The translations under genes were made by a program, and so were the position numbers. From positions 113,333-177,332 of the forward strand of contig NZ_JAACKC010000001.1 of assembly GCF_009939195.1 (NCBI RefSeq): a stretch of 64,000 nucleotides of DNA, given 5' to 3'. Source of the stretch: Acinetobacter kanungonis. Its GTDB lineage: Bacteria; Pseudomonadota; Gammaproteobacteria; Pseudomonadales; Moraxellaceae. The notes under the pieces were generated by a model. That model had not been told where the DNA came from. It saw only the letters and a program-made list of their open reading frames with translations, and made no database searches. Numbering within the stretch: position 1 is the stretch's first letter; each line of letters begins with the position of its first letter. Shown piece after piece: positions 25,409 through 37,440 of the stretch.

Positions 25409-27112
25409 ATGATGAAAATGTCACGTCGTGCATATGCGGAAATGTTCGGACCAACCGTAGGGGATCGTGTTCGCTTGGCGGATACGGAACTGTTTATTGA
25501 AGTCGAACAAGACCTGACCACTTATGGTGAAGAAGTTAAATTCGGTGGCGGTAAAGTCATTCGAGACGGCATGGGGCAGTCCCAATTATTGGCAGATGAT
25601 GTTGCCGATACCGTCATTACCAATGCGCTCATTGTCGATTGGTGGGGCATTGTGAAAGCCGATGTCGGTTTAAAGAATGGGCGTATCTGGAAAATTGGCA
25701 AGGCAGGAAATCCTGATATACAGCCCAATATCACCATTCCGTTGGGAGCTGCCACGGAAGTAATTGCGGGGGAAGGTCAAATTCTCACCGCAGGTGGCAT
25801 TGACACACATATTCACTGGATTTGCCCGCAACAGGTAGAAACTGCACTCATGTCAGGTACAACCACCATGATTGGTGGCGGAACAGGTCCAGCAGCGGGC
25901 ACATCCGCAACCACGGTTACACCGGGACCATGGCATATTGCGACCATGTTGCAAGCCATCGATGATTTACCCATGAATATTGGGCTATTGGGCAAAGGAA
26001 ATTTGAGTTTGCCTGATCCTATCCGTGAACAGATTGAAGCGGGCGTCGTGGGTTTAAAACTGCATGAAGATTGGGGTTCAACCCCTGCTGCCATCGATAA
26101 TTGTTTAACAGTTGCCGATGAATACGATGTTCAGGTTGCCATTCATACCGATACTTTAAATGAAAGTGGCTTCTTGGAAGAAACGCTGGCGGCATTTAAG
26201 CAGCGTACCATTCATACCTATCATACCGAAGGTGCGGGTGGTGGGCATGCCCCTGATATTTTAAAAGCCATTGGTCAAGCCAATGTGTTGCCATCTTCAA
26301 CCAATCCCACCCGACCTTATACCGTCAATACCATTGATGAGCATTTGGACATGCTGATGGTGTGTCATCATTTAGATCCTGCAATTTCAGAAGATGTTGC
26401 GTTTGCCGAAAGTCGAATTCGTCGTGAAACCATTGCCGCGGAAGATATTTTGCAAGATTTGGGCGCAATTTCCATGATGTCGTCCGATTCACAGGCAATG
26501 GGGCGTGTGGGCGAAGTGATTATTCGTACATGGCAAACGGCACATAAAATGAAAGTGCAGCGTGGACCGCTGGAAGGTGATACGCCACATACCGATAATC
26601 AACGGGTCAAACGTTATATTGCGAAATATACAATTAACCCTGCTATTACCCATGGTTTGAGTCATGAAGTCGGCTCGGTTGAAGAAGGTAAGCTGGCAGA
26701 CTTGGTGCTGTGGAAACCTGCATTTTTTGGTGTTAAACCTGCCATGATTATTAAAGGCGGTATGATTGCAGCAGCGCCAATGGGTGATATTAATGCGTCC
26801 ATTCCAACACCTCAGCCTGTGCATTACCGTCCCATGTTTGGCGCAAATGCGCGCGGTGTGCATAACACCTGCATTACCTTCTTGTCGCAGGCTGGAATTA
26901 ATAATGGTGTAGCGGAAAAATTAGGTTTGAAAAAAATCATTTCTGCATGTAAAAACACGCGCAATATTTCTAAAGCCGATATGAAGCACAACTCCTATAC
27001 ACCAGTGATGGAAGTTGATCCAGAAATTTATGAAGTACGGGCAGATGGCGTGCATTTGACTTGTGAACCCGCAGAAGTATTGCCTATGGCACAGCGTTAT
27101 TTCTTATTTTAA
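25409..27112 (+). CDS. ureC: Urease alpha subunit (catalytic)
   Basis: 567 residues counted from the first of three close in-frame ATGs. In this numbering the active-site residues fall exactly on the Klebsiella positions: H134 and H136 (HIH), carbamylated K217 (GLKLHEDWG), H246, H272, C319-H320 in the flap (MVCHHLDP), and D360. All nickel ligands and flap residues are intact, so the enzyme should be active. Last gene of the cluster, followed by a strong hairpin shared with convergent frmA. Confidence 0.98.
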   Translation: MMKMSRRAYAEMFGPTVGDRVRLADTELFIEVEQDLTTYGEEVKFGGGKVIRDGMGQSQLLADDVADTVITNALIVDWWGIVKADVGLKNGRIWKIGKAGNPDIQPNITIPLGAATEVIAGEGQILTAGGIDTHIHWICPQQVETALMSGTTTMIGGGTGPAAGTSATTVTPGPWHIATMLQAIDDLPMNIGLLGKGNLSLPDPIREQIEAGVVGLKLHEDWGSTPAAIDNCLTVADEYDVQVAIHTDTLNESGFLEETLAAFKQRTIHTYHTEGAGGGHAPDILKAIGQANVLPSSTNPTRPYTVNTIDEHLDMLMVCHHLDPAISEDVAFAESRIRRETIAAEDILQDLGAISMMSSDSQAMGRVGEVIIRTWQTAHKMKVQRGPLEGDTPHTDNQRVKRYIAKYTINPAITHGLSHEVGSVEEGKLADLVLWKPAFFGVKPAMIIKGGMIAAAPMGDINASIPTPQPVHYRPMFGANARGVHNTCITFLSQAGINNGVAEKLGLKKIISACKNTRNISKADMKHNSYTPVMEVDPEIYEVRADGVHLTCEPAEVLPMAQRYFLF

Positions 27113-27137
27113 AAATATCGGATTGTATTAATGGTTT

Positions 27138-27169
27138 AAAAAAGCCCACCTACTTAGGTGGGCTTTTTA
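27138..27169. terminator. Bidirectional terminator between ureC and frmA
   Basis: AAAAGCCCACCT pairs with AGGTGGGCTTTT around an ACTT loop, with A-runs on the left and T-runs on the right, so it works on both strands. It ends the urease operon rightward and frmRA leftward. Confidence 0.9.
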
Positions 27170-27217
27170 TCATGCTTCTTTAACACAGGCTAATGAGGCA
27201 TTGAAAGCAGGGGATTA

Positions 27218-28622
<1,405 letters not shown>

Positions 28623-28645
28623 AGGCATGTTCTTTTATGTTTTAT

Positions 28646-28668
28646 AGCATAGTACCCTATAGTATGCT
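28646..28668. promoter_or_regulatory. Candidate FrmR operator
   Basis: AGCATA...TATGCT imperfect palindrome over 23 bp with a central GTACCCTATAG, placed 24 bp upstream of the frmR start. The layout (AT-rich arms around a short C-run) matches the FrmR/RcnR-class operator style, and it is ideally placed for autoregulation. Confidence 0.7.
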
Positions 28669-28932
28669 GGAGAGCAATAAAGCTAAACTTTGATCTTGTG
28701 AAAAGATGGATTTTTATACGGATTACTGGCGCAGAGATGCGGCGGATACACTTAAAAGTACGCAGAATACTGCGAGAAGCAGGCAGATTTATTTTAGATT
28801 GTTTTTAAATTATAGAAGGTGTATTTGAAACCTAGAGGAAAAGTATCGTAAAAGAATGAGAAATAATAATGGCACTAACGCTTTTAGGTGAATTTGATTA
28901 AATACATGATTTATAATATTTTATATTGAAAA

Positions 28933-29091
28933 TTAAATCATGTTGAATATACACAAATCTAAATTTTCCATAATGTAATTCAACTCTTCAAAAGATAAAA
29001 AATCTAATCTTAAATCGATTTCATAAAAATATATCTCTCCTAGCTTGAACAGCTTTTTAGAGTGAAAAATTTCATTTTTGTATCCTAACAT
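28933..29091 (-). pseudogene. Short protein-like fragment (52 codons), probably the end of a lost gene
   Basis: Minus-strand frame MLGYKNEIFHSKKLFKLGEI..., then YFYEIDLRLDFLSFEELNYI and a stop at 28933. Composition (Glu, Leu, Phe, Ile and Lys rich with regular spacing) looks like real protein. In-frame protein-like residues (ESDGLKFE) continue upstream of the ATG until a TGA near 29121, so it is more likely a truncated C-terminus than a complete gene. Family not recognised. Confidence 0.4.
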
Positions 29092-29491
29092 TTCAAATTT
29101 TAGCCCATCACTTTCAGGATTTCAACTTGAGGGCAGTGAGATTTTTTCGCGGACATGCCATCCAGACATCATAAGCATGCTGGTTAAATTTTGAGTGATT
29201 TTATACGAAAAAATACCCTTTCTTAGGAGTGGATAAAGTTGTGAATGGTGATGCAAGTCACATGTTTTGAACGGTGAGTCTGAGTCGCCATAGCACGTTG
29301 CAATCGAGTTTGCTCCCCAAAGAAGACTGAAAACCATGTCTTAAAAAAGTGCATGTGAAAAAAATATAGAAAAATCTAATTAAAAAAATACATGTTAAAA
29401 ATGAGGTTTTAATTTTAATTAAAATTTTATATTATTGTTTTACAACTATTAAATAATAAAAAATATGATTTTGTACTGTTTTGTACCCATG

Positions 29492-29534
29492 ATTGCACCA
29501 AAATAAAACCAGTAAATTATGTTTGACAATTCAA
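29492..29534 (+). promoter_or_regulatory. iacH promoter region with two shared motifs
   Basis: ATTGCACCAAA (29492-29502) is followed by TTGACAATTCAA (29523-29534), 60 bp before the iacH start. Both recur upstream of the porin gene at 38431 (TTTGGTGCAAT at 38335-38345, inverted; TTGACAATTCAA at 38354-38365). TTGACA could be a -35 box, and TTGA-N4-TCAA could be a MarR-type operator for IacR. Function inferred. Confidence 0.5.
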
Positions 29535-29594
29535 ATAAATTGACGCATTTTTGTTGTATAAGAAAGACGCATCTAAGCGATAAAAGGTGTAGTA

Positions 29595-30746
29595 GTGAAA
29601 AATATTGTGTATGAAAAAATGGCTCTGGGTAGCGGTGCTCTCAGAGTAATGTTGAAGGATACAATCAACATAAAAGGATATAAAACTGTGGGTGGTAGTG
29701 CAGCGTTGCTGGATACACAACCTGCAAATGAACATGCCGATATTGTGAATCATATTTTAAAACATGATTGCCAGATTACGGGTAAAACCAATTTGCATGA
29801 GCTGGCTTTCGGTACTACAGGTATTAATCATTTTACAGGTACGGCGACCAATCCTAAATATCCTGAATTAATTCCGGGTGGTTCTTCCAGTGGTTCGGCT
29901 GCAGCCGTTGCAGCCAATTTGGTGGACTTTTCTGTTGGAACGGATACAGGTGGTTCAATCCGTATGCCAGCAGCCTGCTGCGGAATTTATGGATTAAAAC
30001 CAACCTTTGGTCGTGTTAGTCGTCAAGGGGTTCTGCCAGAAAGTACGAGTTTGGATTGTGTTGGACCGTTTGCTGCAAGCCTGAATGCCTTGACGCAAGC
30101 CATGGCAATTATTGATCCGACTTTTCAATACGAGTTAGCTCAGAAAGATCAAATTCAATCCTTGCGACTGGCGGTGTTGGATGTCGAGGCAAAGCCTGAA
30201 ATTTGGCAGACCGTAAACGCATTTTTAGCACAAGCGGGCTTTTCAAATCCTGCACGGGTCAAGTTGTCTTATTTTTCTGATGCTTACCGCGCAGGAATGC
30301 AGGTCATTAATTATGAAACTTGGCAAGCATTTGGTCATTTGGTTGCTTCGGGCAAAGTTGGACAGGATGTTGCAAACCGACTGCTCAATGCCGCTAAAAC
30401 CACACTGGATGAAGTCGAATTAGCCAATCAGGTGCGTCAAAGCTTTACCCAAGAAATTGACCAATTACTGAATGAATATGATGTTTTGGTGCTACCGACA
30501 CTGCCACAAACTCCACCTAAAGTCGCTGATGCTGAAGATACTACGGCATTTCTAAATATGACTGCGCTTATTCGCCCATTCAATTTATCGGGGCATCCTG
30601 CAATCACTCTGCCACTTGTAACTCAAGCGGGGCTACCGGCGGGTGTTCAATTGGTGGGGCAACATGGTGCTGATGAAAAACTGTGTGCGATTGCCGCTTA
30701 TTTAATGGATTTAGTGCAATCAAAACAACAAGGAGAAAAAGAATGA
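29595..30746 (+). CDS. iacH: IacH, amidase-signature protein of indole-3-acetate catabolism
   Basis: 383 residues from a GTG at 29595 (AAAGG upstream); an ATG nine codons in is the alternative. Amidase-signature fold with the Ser-cisSer-Lys triad visible: K21 (MLKDTINIKG), S97 (PGGSSSGSAAAVA) and S121 (GTDTGGSIR). The N-terminus before the catalytic Lys is very short for the family. The native substrate in IAA breakdown is not settled in what I know; the family hydrolyses amides, so auxin-amide conjugates are one possibility. First gene of the iac operon; its stop overlaps the iacA start (ATGA). Confidence 0.88.
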   Translation: MKNIVYEKMALGSGALRVMLKDTINIKGYKTVGGSAALLDTQPANEHADIVNHILKHDCQITGKTNLHELAFGTTGINHFTGTATNPKYPELIPGGSSSGSAAAVAANLVDFSVGTDTGGSIRMPAACCGIYGLKPTFGRVSRQGVLPESTSLDCVGPFAASLNALTQAMAIIDPTFQYELAQKDQIQSLRLAVLDVEAKPEIWQTVNAFLAQAGFSNPARVKLSYFSDAYRAGMQVINYETWQAFGHLVASGKVGQDVANRLLNAAKTTLDEVELANQVRQSFTQEIDQLLNEYDVLVLPTLPQTPPKVADAEDTTAFLNMTALIRPFNLSGHPAITLPLVTQAGLPAGVQLVGQHGADEKLCAIAAYLMDLVQSKQQGEKE

Positions 30747-31912
30747 ATGGTCTATCTGCAATTAGCTTAAGCAATCAAGTGAATGATGAAGTCGAACTTG
30801 AAACCTTATGTCAGGAAATTCGTGAGCGAGCATTAACAGGTGAGTTTGATGATCAGGCTTATGTTTCACTCGATATTATCGAAAAGCTAAAAAAACTTGG
30901 AGTTTATCGTGCTTTGGTTCCTGCTCGTTTTGGCGGAGAGGAATGCTCGCCGCGTGAGTTTTGTGAGCTGATTGAAAAACTTTCTATGGCAGATGGGTCT
31001 GTGGGTTGGGTTGCAAGCTTTGGAATGAGTCCAGCTTATTTGGCAGGTCTACCAGAGTCTACACTGGCGCAGATTTACCAAGATAGCCCTGATGTGGTGT
31101 TTGCTGGCGGTATTTTCCCACCGCAACCTGCCGAAATTACACCTGAAGGATTGCGTGTTAAAGGTCGCTGGAAATTTTCAAGTGGTTGTATGGGTGCGGA
31201 CATCATTGGTGTGGGGATTACACCAAGCCAAGGTAAGGAAACAAAGGGGTTGCCGCGTATGGCGGTCATTCCAGCCGATCAAGTTCAGATTGATATGACA
31301 TGGGATACGGTTGGTCTAAAAGGTACGGGGAGCCATGATCTTTTGGTGAATGATGTGCTGGTGCGTGAAGACTGGACCTTTGTACGTGGTGAAGCATCCA
31401 AACTTCCTGAGCCATTTTTTAAATACCCATCGCTTTCTTTTGCGACGCAAGTGTTGACGGTGGTTGGTATTGGGGTTGCAGCAGCAGCCTTAGAAGAATT
31501 TAAGAAACTTGCACCGGGTAAAGCGTCTATTACGGGTGGCTCTGAAATTGCCAACCGACCTGTAACGCAATATGAATTTGCTCAAGCAGAAGCCGAATTT
31601 CTCTCTGCAAAAAACTGGTTCTACCAAACCATGGATGCAGTATGGGATGAGATTCAAAAAGGTCAACAACCGACAGTCGAACAAATTAGCCATGTGCGTT
31701 TAGCGTGTACGCATGCAGCGCGTGTTTCTGCTCGAGTTGCAAGAAAAATGCAGATGTTGGCAGGAATGACGGCAATTTATACCAACAACGTATTCAGCCG
31801 TTTTGTGAATGACACCAATGTAGTGACCCAGCATGCCTTTATGGGGGATGCAACCTTATTAAATGCAGGTTCTGTGAGTTTTGGTTTGCCGCCAACGCCA
31901 GGCTACTTATAA
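30743..31912 (+). CDS. iacA: IacA, indole-3-acetate monooxygenase (acyl-CoA dehydrogenase fold)
   Basis: 389 residues from the ATG at 30743, which overlaps the iacH stop and has AGGAG 8 bp upstream. Group D flavin monooxygenase with acyl-CoA-dehydrogenase-like fold: ALVPARFGGEECSPREFCELIEKL, VGWVASFGMSPAYL, WDTVGLKGTGSHD, then a C-terminal helical bundle. In characterised iac systems it performs the first hydroxylation of the indole ring using reduced flavin, supplied here by IacG. Upstream extension of the frame inside iacH is not real. Confidence 0.93.
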   Translation: MNGLSAISLSNQVNDEVELETLCQEIRERALTGEFDDQAYVSLDIIEKLKKLGVYRALVPARFGGEECSPREFCELIEKLSMADGSVGWVASFGMSPAYLAGLPESTLAQIYQDSPDVVFAGGIFPPQPAEITPEGLRVKGRWKFSSGCMGADIIGVGITPSQGKETKGLPRMAVIPADQVQIDMTWDTVGLKGTGSHDLLVNDVLVREDWTFVRGEASKLPEPFFKYPSLSFATQVLTVVGIGVAAAALEEFKKLAPGKASITGGSEIANRPVTQYEFAQAEAEFLSAKNWFYQTMDAVWDEIQKGQQPTVEQISHVRLACTHAARVSARVARKMQMLAGMTAIYTNNVFSRFVNDTNVVTQHAFMGDATLLNAGSVSFGLPPTPGYL

Positions 31913-31956
31913 GTACATTTTATTATTTTTTATAGATTACAAAGAGGTGATTTTAA

Positions 31957-32316
31957 ATGGAAGCTAAAAAATCTTTACGTGTCCTATTCTGCATGGGTAT
32001 TAACCAGAATTTTTTTGATGCAACGCCAGAAGAAGCAAAAGCAGTTTGGGCGGCCTTTGGTGAGATGTGGAACGGTATTCATGATCTGCCAGGCGTACAT
32101 GTTTTTGGCAATTTAGATGATGACCAAAGCATGGTTGGACCAAGCTCAGGTTGGCCGTGGACCACGTATCTTTTAGCGGATGTACCTAACATTGAAACTG
32201 TGCATGCAGCGTGCAATTTATTGCGTACAACCGTGGTTGGCGAAGGTCCATTTAAATTATGGAAATACTGCAAGATTGAAGCACGTGTTGGGCGTGAATT
32301 GATTATTCAGCGCTAA
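31957..32316 (+). CDS. iacB: IacB, small protein of the indole-3-acetate pathway
   Basis: 119 residues, soluble, no signal peptide. Segments FCMGINQNFFDATPEEAKAVWAAF and FGNLDDDQSMVGPSSGWPW are characteristic of IacB; the exact catalytic role is not established to my knowledge. AGAGGTG upstream of the ATG. Always found between iacA and iacI/C in this cluster type. Confidence 0.88.
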   Translation: MEAKKSLRVLFCMGINQNFFDATPEEAKAVWAAFGEMWNGIHDLPGVHVFGNLDDDQSMVGPSSGWPWTTYLLADVPNIETVHAACNLLRTTVVGEGPFKLWKYCKIEARVGRELIIQR

Positions 32317-32336
32317 GTCGAAACGGGGCAGCACAT

Positions 32337-32858
32337 ATGGAGCAAATACTTTTTCGATTACAGCAGCTTGAAGCAGTGAATGCGGTACGTAATGTGCTGA
32401 ATCGTTACATGGAAATCTGTGATGCACTGGATGCCCACACAGACATCAACGCATTGATGTCGTTGTTTGATGAGCAAGCAGTTTGGGAAGGTGTTGGCAA
32501 GCGATATCAGGCGTCATTTGGACGTTATGAGGGGCGAGCAGCCATTCAGGCCATGTTTGAAAGCTATACCCAAAAAGAGTCGCACTTTGTGATGAATGCG
32601 CATTTTGTGAATTCCGAGCAGATTGAGGTCAATGCAGATCACGCAGCGGGACGTTGGTTAATGCTACAGACCTCAAGCTTTCAAGATGGTCGAGCACATC
32701 TCAATGCTGCAAAGCTCTCCATCCAATTTAAACAACAAGCGGATGGTCAGTGGGCAATGAAGCATTTTCAAACGGAAAATATCTTTAGTCGCCCCATCTC
32801 TCATTGGGAAAGTGAAGCCATTTTGCCAGTACCGACAGCAAACAACGAAGCACAATAA
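32337..32858 (+). CDS. iacI: IacI, SnoaL/NTF2-like protein of the indole-3-acetate pathway
   Basis: 173 residues of the SnoaL-like/ring-hydroxylating-dioxygenase-beta-like cone fold: RNVLNRYMEICDALDA, MSLFDEQAVWEGVG, GRAAIQAMFESY, then IQFKQQADGQWAMKHF. It probably binds or tunes an indolic intermediate. Lies 20 bp after iacB and 18 bp before iacC. Confidence 0.87.
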   Translation: MEQILFRLQQLEAVNAVRNVLNRYMEICDALDAHTDINALMSLFDEQAVWEGVGKRYQASFGRYEGRAAIQAMFESYTQKESHFVMNAHFVNSEQIEVNADHAAGRWLMLQTSSFQDGRAHLNAAKLSIQFKQQADGQWAMKHFQTENIFSRPISHWESEAILPVPTANNEAQ

Positions 32859-32876
32859 ATTTTAGAGTAAATAACT

Positions 32877-34154
32877 ATGAACAGCTTAATTCCAATGACA
32901 CAAGTCGACGTGGATTACGAAAGTCTTGTACAGCATGACCGCGCACATACCTCTTTATATAAAGATGAGCGCATCTTTGATGAAGAAATGGAAAAGATTT
33001 TCTATAGCACTTGGGTTTGGGTGGCACATGCCAGTGAAATTCCAGAAGCAGGTAGCTATAAAACCATGAATATTGGTAAACAACCTGTGGTTGCAGTGCG
33101 TGATCGTAAGAAAAAAGTACATGTACTGCTGAACCGTTGCCGCCACCGTGCTGCGACTGTATGTGAACATAAAAAAGGCAAAACCAACAGTTTTGTTTGT
33201 CCATACCACGGCTGGAGTTATGCACTTGATGGCACATTACGTGGCGTACCATCACCTGAAAGCTATGGCGAATGTTTAGATAAATCTGAATTGCCATTGG
33301 TCAGCTTACGTGTTGAAGAATATAACGGCATGATTTTCGCGTCATTCAACCATGATGTAGAGCCTTTAGAGCAATTCCTTGGACCTGCGAAAAAGTGGAT
33401 TGATTTATTCATGAAGCAGGGTGCGGGTTATCCAGTCAAAGTCTTGGGTGAACACCGTTTTACCTTCCCGGGTAACTGGAAAATCCAGTTGGAAAACACA
33501 ACGGATGCTTACCATTTCCCATTGGTGCATAAGTCATTCTTAAGTTCGGTGGATGAGAAAACCGAAGAATTATTTAACTTTGAAAATCAGCCTGGTTTTG
33601 TTGAAGACTTGGGCAATGGTCACAGTGTGATGGTGATGATTCCTGAACTGGTCGATTTAGATGAAGAGTTGATGGAACGTCCAATTCAGGAACGCTTTGA
33701 AGATTTAGCCCAAGCACTGCGTGACGAAGGGCATGCAGAACTTGAAGTGCGTCGTATTGTGCGTGCTGTGGGTGGCTCTGGTTTTAACTTGAACCTGTTC
33801 CCGAACATTGCCTGCTCAATGGCATTCTTCCGTGTGATGCAGCCAATTTCAGTTGATAAAACGGAAATTCACCATTCAGTCATTACCATGGATGGTGGTC
33901 CGCAAATCGCCAATCAATACCGTTTACGTTTGCATGAACATTTCCAAGGTCCGTTTGGCTTTGGTACGCCAGATGATGCTGAAGCATGGGAGCGTGTGCA
34001 AAAAGGCGCTGCGGCAGGTGAAGATCTTTGGATCATGTTGAACCGTGGTTTGCCGGGTGAAGTAAAAACTGAAGATGGTTTGAAAAGTGATGTGAGTGCT
34101 GAAACAGGGATGCGTGCAGCCTATCAGCAATGGAAAAAGTTGATGACGGCTTAA
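32877..34154 (+). CDS. iacC: IacC, Rieske dioxygenase large subunit
   Basis: 425 residues. Rieske ligands C88-x-H90 and C108-x2-H111 (NRCRHRAATVCEHKKGK, CPYHGWSYALDG). Mononuclear iron motif ENTTDAYHFPLVH with D210, H213 and H218. With IacD and the reductase IacF it dioxygenates a late oxindole-type intermediate, leading to catechol. Same superfamily as VanA but the two-subunit aromatic-ring-hydroxylating type. Confidence 0.94.
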   Translation: MNSLIPMTQVDVDYESLVQHDRAHTSLYKDERIFDEEMEKIFYSTWVWVAHASEIPEAGSYKTMNIGKQPVVAVRDRKKKVHVLLNRCRHRAATVCEHKKGKTNSFVCPYHGWSYALDGTLRGVPSPESYGECLDKSELPLVSLRVEEYNGMIFASFNHDVEPLEQFLGPAKKWIDLFMKQGAGYPVKVLGEHRFTFPGNWKIQLENTTDAYHFPLVHKSFLSSVDEKTEELFNFENQPGFVEDLGNGHSVMVMIPELVDLDEELMERPIQERFEDLAQALRDEGHAELEVRRIVRAVGGSGFNLNLFPNIACSMAFFRVMQPISVDKTEIHHSVITMDGGPQIANQYRLRLHEHFQGPFGFGTPDDAEAWERVQKGAAAGEDLWIMLNRGLPGEVKTEDGLKSDVSAETGMRAAYQQWKKLMTA

Positions 34155-34164
34155 GGGGAACAAC

Positions 34165-34650
34165 ATGAAAATTGATTTGAACTTATTAAATGAAGTGACT
34201 GCTTTTATTTGGGCAGAAGCCGATATGTTGGATCACTCTGAGCATGATGCTTGGCTGAATCTTTGGAATGAAAAAGGAGTGTATATCATTCCAATCGACC
34301 CAAGCCTGACCGATTACGAAAACAATTTGAACTATGCCTATGACGATCATCACATGCGCAAAATGCGTGTAGCACGTCTGGAAAATGGTGAAGCGATTTC
34401 AACCTCACCCAAGGCAAATACCGTTCGCAGTATTTCACGTGTGCGTATTTTAAAAGATAAAGAAGGTGAAATTGTTTTACGTTGTGCGCAAAACTTGCGT
34501 GAATTCCGTAAAGAGAACCTGAAACACTATACCGCAGATGTGACTTATCACTTAAACCGTGATGCAGATGCTGGTTTTAAAATCAATCGTAAAATCATTA
34601 ACTTGATTAACTCTACCGATACCTTGGCGGGTATTAGCTATATTCTATAG
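34165..34650 (+). CDS. iacD: IacD, Rieske dioxygenase small subunit
   Basis: 161 residues of the ring-hydroxylating beta family: FIWAEADMLDHSEHDAWLNLWNEKGVYIIP near the start, HHMRKMRVARLENGEA, and the C-terminal RKIINLINSTDTLAGISYIL. Structural partner of IacC. Starts 10 bp after iacC with GGGGAA upstream. Confidence 0.93.
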   Translation: MKIDLNLLNEVTAFIWAEADMLDHSEHDAWLNLWNEKGVYIIPIDPSLTDYENNLNYAYDDHHMRKMRVARLENGEAISTSPKANTVRSISRVRILKDKEGEIVLRCAQNLREFRKENLKHYTADVTYHLNRDADAGFKINRKIINLINSTDTLAGISYIL

Positions 34651-34660
34651 GAGCATCGAC

Positions 34661-35398
34661 ATGCAACAGGTTGTATTAGTGACAGGTGCTGCGTCAGGTT
34701 TGGGTAACGTGATTGCTGAGTATTTTGCCAGTCAAGGTCATCAGGTGATTTTATCTGCCAGTACTTTGGAGAGAGCCGAGAATGCCAAAGTGCAGAGCCA
34801 ATATGCAGAGCAGATGTTTCCTGTGAAATTGGATATTTCGGTTGAAGCGGATTTTCATGCGGTGGTGCAATGGATTGAGCAAAAGTTTTCCAAACTGGAT
34901 GTGTTGATTAATAACGCCACTGTCACTAAGGCAACCCCTGTATTGGAGATTACGGCTGCGGACTTTGACTGGATTACCCAAGTTAACCAGCGCGGTACCT
35001 TCCAGTCTTGCCAGATTATTGGTCAGTATATGGCACAAAAAGGCTATGGGCGCATTATCAATATGGCGTCATTGGCAGGACAAAATGGTGGTACTGCCAC
35101 GGGTGCGCATTATGCAGCGAGCAAAGGTGCCATTGTGACCTTGACCAAAATCTTCGCCAAAGAATTTGCGGCAAAAGGTGTCACGGTCAATGCAGTTGCA
35201 CCGGGTCCAATGGAGTCTCCGATTGTGCATAGCGTAGTCCCTGACGAAAAGATGGAACAGTTTATTCAAAATATCCCCGTCAAGGCTTTAGGCAGTATGT
35301 CATTTATTGCGGAAACCTGCGGCTTGCTGGCGAGTCCCAATGCAGGATTCGTGACAGGCGCGACATGGGATATTAATGGTGGTTTATTCATGCGCTAA
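34661..35398 (+). CDS. iacE: IacE, short-chain dehydrogenase/reductase
   Basis: 245 residues. NAD(P)-binding VTGAASGLGNVIAEYFA (TGxxxGxG), NNA motif, catalytic Ser region NMASLAGQ and YAASKGA (YxxxK). In iac pathways IacE acts on the hydroxylated/oxindole-acetate intermediates between IacA and the IacCDF dioxygenase. Begins 10 bp after iacD. Confidence 0.92.
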   Translation: MQQVVLVTGAASGLGNVIAEYFASQGHQVILSASTLERAENAKVQSQYAEQMFPVKLDISVEADFHAVVQWIEQKFSKLDVLINNATVTKATPVLEITAADFDWITQVNQRGTFQSCQIIGQYMAQKGYGRIINMASLAGQNGGTATGAHYAASKGAIVTLTKIFAKEFAAKGVTVNAVAPGPMESPIVHSVVPDEKMEQFIQNIPVKALGSMSFIAETCGLLASPNAGFVTGATWDINGGLFMR

Positions 35399-35434
35399 GT
35401 CATGGGCTTAGAGGGTGAGAAGGAGAATAAAACA

Positions 35435-36388
35435 ATGACTACACTTTATGATGTTGTCGTGAAAAACCGCCATGTAGAAGGTGGAAATATTGCAGTCATG
35501 GAATTTGAGTCGGCAACTTCAACTCAGTTGCCGCAAGTCGAACCGGGTGCACATATCGATGTGCATTTGCCAAATGGTATGGTTCGCCAATACTCACTTT
35601 GCCAAAATCCAAATCAAGTTGGTAAGTTCCGACTCGGGATTTTAAGAGATGCAGAATCACGTGGTGGTTCGATCTCGGCCTTTGATGATATTCAAGATGG
35701 CATGCAGATTCAGGTCAGTGCGCCGAAAAACCTGTTTCCATTGTACCCCGCGAAACATACGGTACTGATTGGTGGTGGTATTGGTATTACACCGTTGCTG
35801 ACCATGGCGTATCAGTTGTTGCAGGATGGAGAATCTTTTGAATTGCATTATTGCGGTAAAAGTGCAGCCAGCAGTGCCTTTGTAGATGAACTTAAACAGG
35901 GTGAATTGGCAGCATTTACGCATTTTCATTTTAAAGATGAAGGCGCAAATCATCGGGCGTTCTTTGAGGAAAGTTTCACGCAAGTCGAACCTGCAACCCA
36001 TGTGTATACCTGTGGACCCAATGGGTTTATGGACTGGGTGATTAATCTTGCAAAGTCACACAATTTACCTGATACGCAGATTCATAAAGAATACTTTCAG
36101 GTCGAAACCGACTTAACGGGCGATAGTTTTGAAGTCGTTGCTCAGCGTAGCGGTAAAATTATTATGGTCAACGCTGAAGAAACCATTCTTACCGCACTGG
36201 CGCGTGAAGGCATAAAAATTGAAATGTCTTGCGAACAAGGGGTGTGTGGCACCTGTATGTGCGATGTGATTGAGGGTGAGCCTGATCATCGCGATGTGTA
36301 TTTCACGGATGAAGAGAAAGCCGATAACGAGCAAATACTGGTTTGTTGTTCGCGTTCAAAATCACCGCGTTTAGTGTTGGATATATAA
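35435..36388 (+). CDS. iacF: IacF, ferredoxin reductase of the IacCD dioxygenase
   Basis: 317 residues from the ATG at 35435, which has AAGGAG at 35420-35425; a start at 35402 would be far from any ribosome site. Phthalate-dioxygenase-reductase family: FMN-binding VRQYSLCQNP, nucleotide-binding GGGIGITPLLTMAY, YTCGPNGFM, then a C-terminal plant-type [2Fe-2S] domain with CEQGVCGTC and a distal Cys in LVCCS. Closely resembles VanB in plan. Confidence 0.93.
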   Translation: MTTLYDVVVKNRHVEGGNIAVMEFESATSTQLPQVEPGAHIDVHLPNGMVRQYSLCQNPNQVGKFRLGILRDAESRGGSISAFDDIQDGMQIQVSAPKNLFPLYPAKHTVLIGGGIGITPLLTMAYQLLQDGESFELHYCGKSAASSAFVDELKQGELAAFTHFHFKDEGANHRAFFEESFTQVEPATHVYTCGPNGFMDWVINLAKSHNLPDTQIHKEYFQVETDLTGDSFEVVAQRSGKIIMVNAEETILTALAREGIKIEMSCEQGVCGTCMCDVIEGEPDHRDVYFTDEEKADNEQILVCCSRSKSPRLVLDI

Positions 36389-36432
36389 AGTCTTTCATGA
36401 TTTGAGACGTATTTGATAGCTAAATGCTATAG

Positions 36433-37395
<963 letters not shown>

Positions 37396-37440
37396 TTAAC
37401 TGCACCTCAATTATTATTTTAAAATAAATAAACTTATTTT

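Larger units (their letters stand above)
28669..29594. other. Gene-poor region between frmR and the iac operon
   Basis: About 930 bp. It contains the short minus-strand frame at 28933-29091 (listed separately) and otherwise no convincing gene. A 71-codon minus-strand frame at 29122-29337 has no coding character I trust. The last 130 bp are very AT-rich and hold the iacH promoter motifs. The region looks like an old insertion or deletion junction between the frm genes and the catabolic region. Confidence 0.45.

Noticed and set aside
29122..29337. 71-codon minus-strand frame in the frmR-iacH gap
   Set aside because: No ribosome-binding site and irregular composition; not linked in frame to the fragment at 28933-29091.
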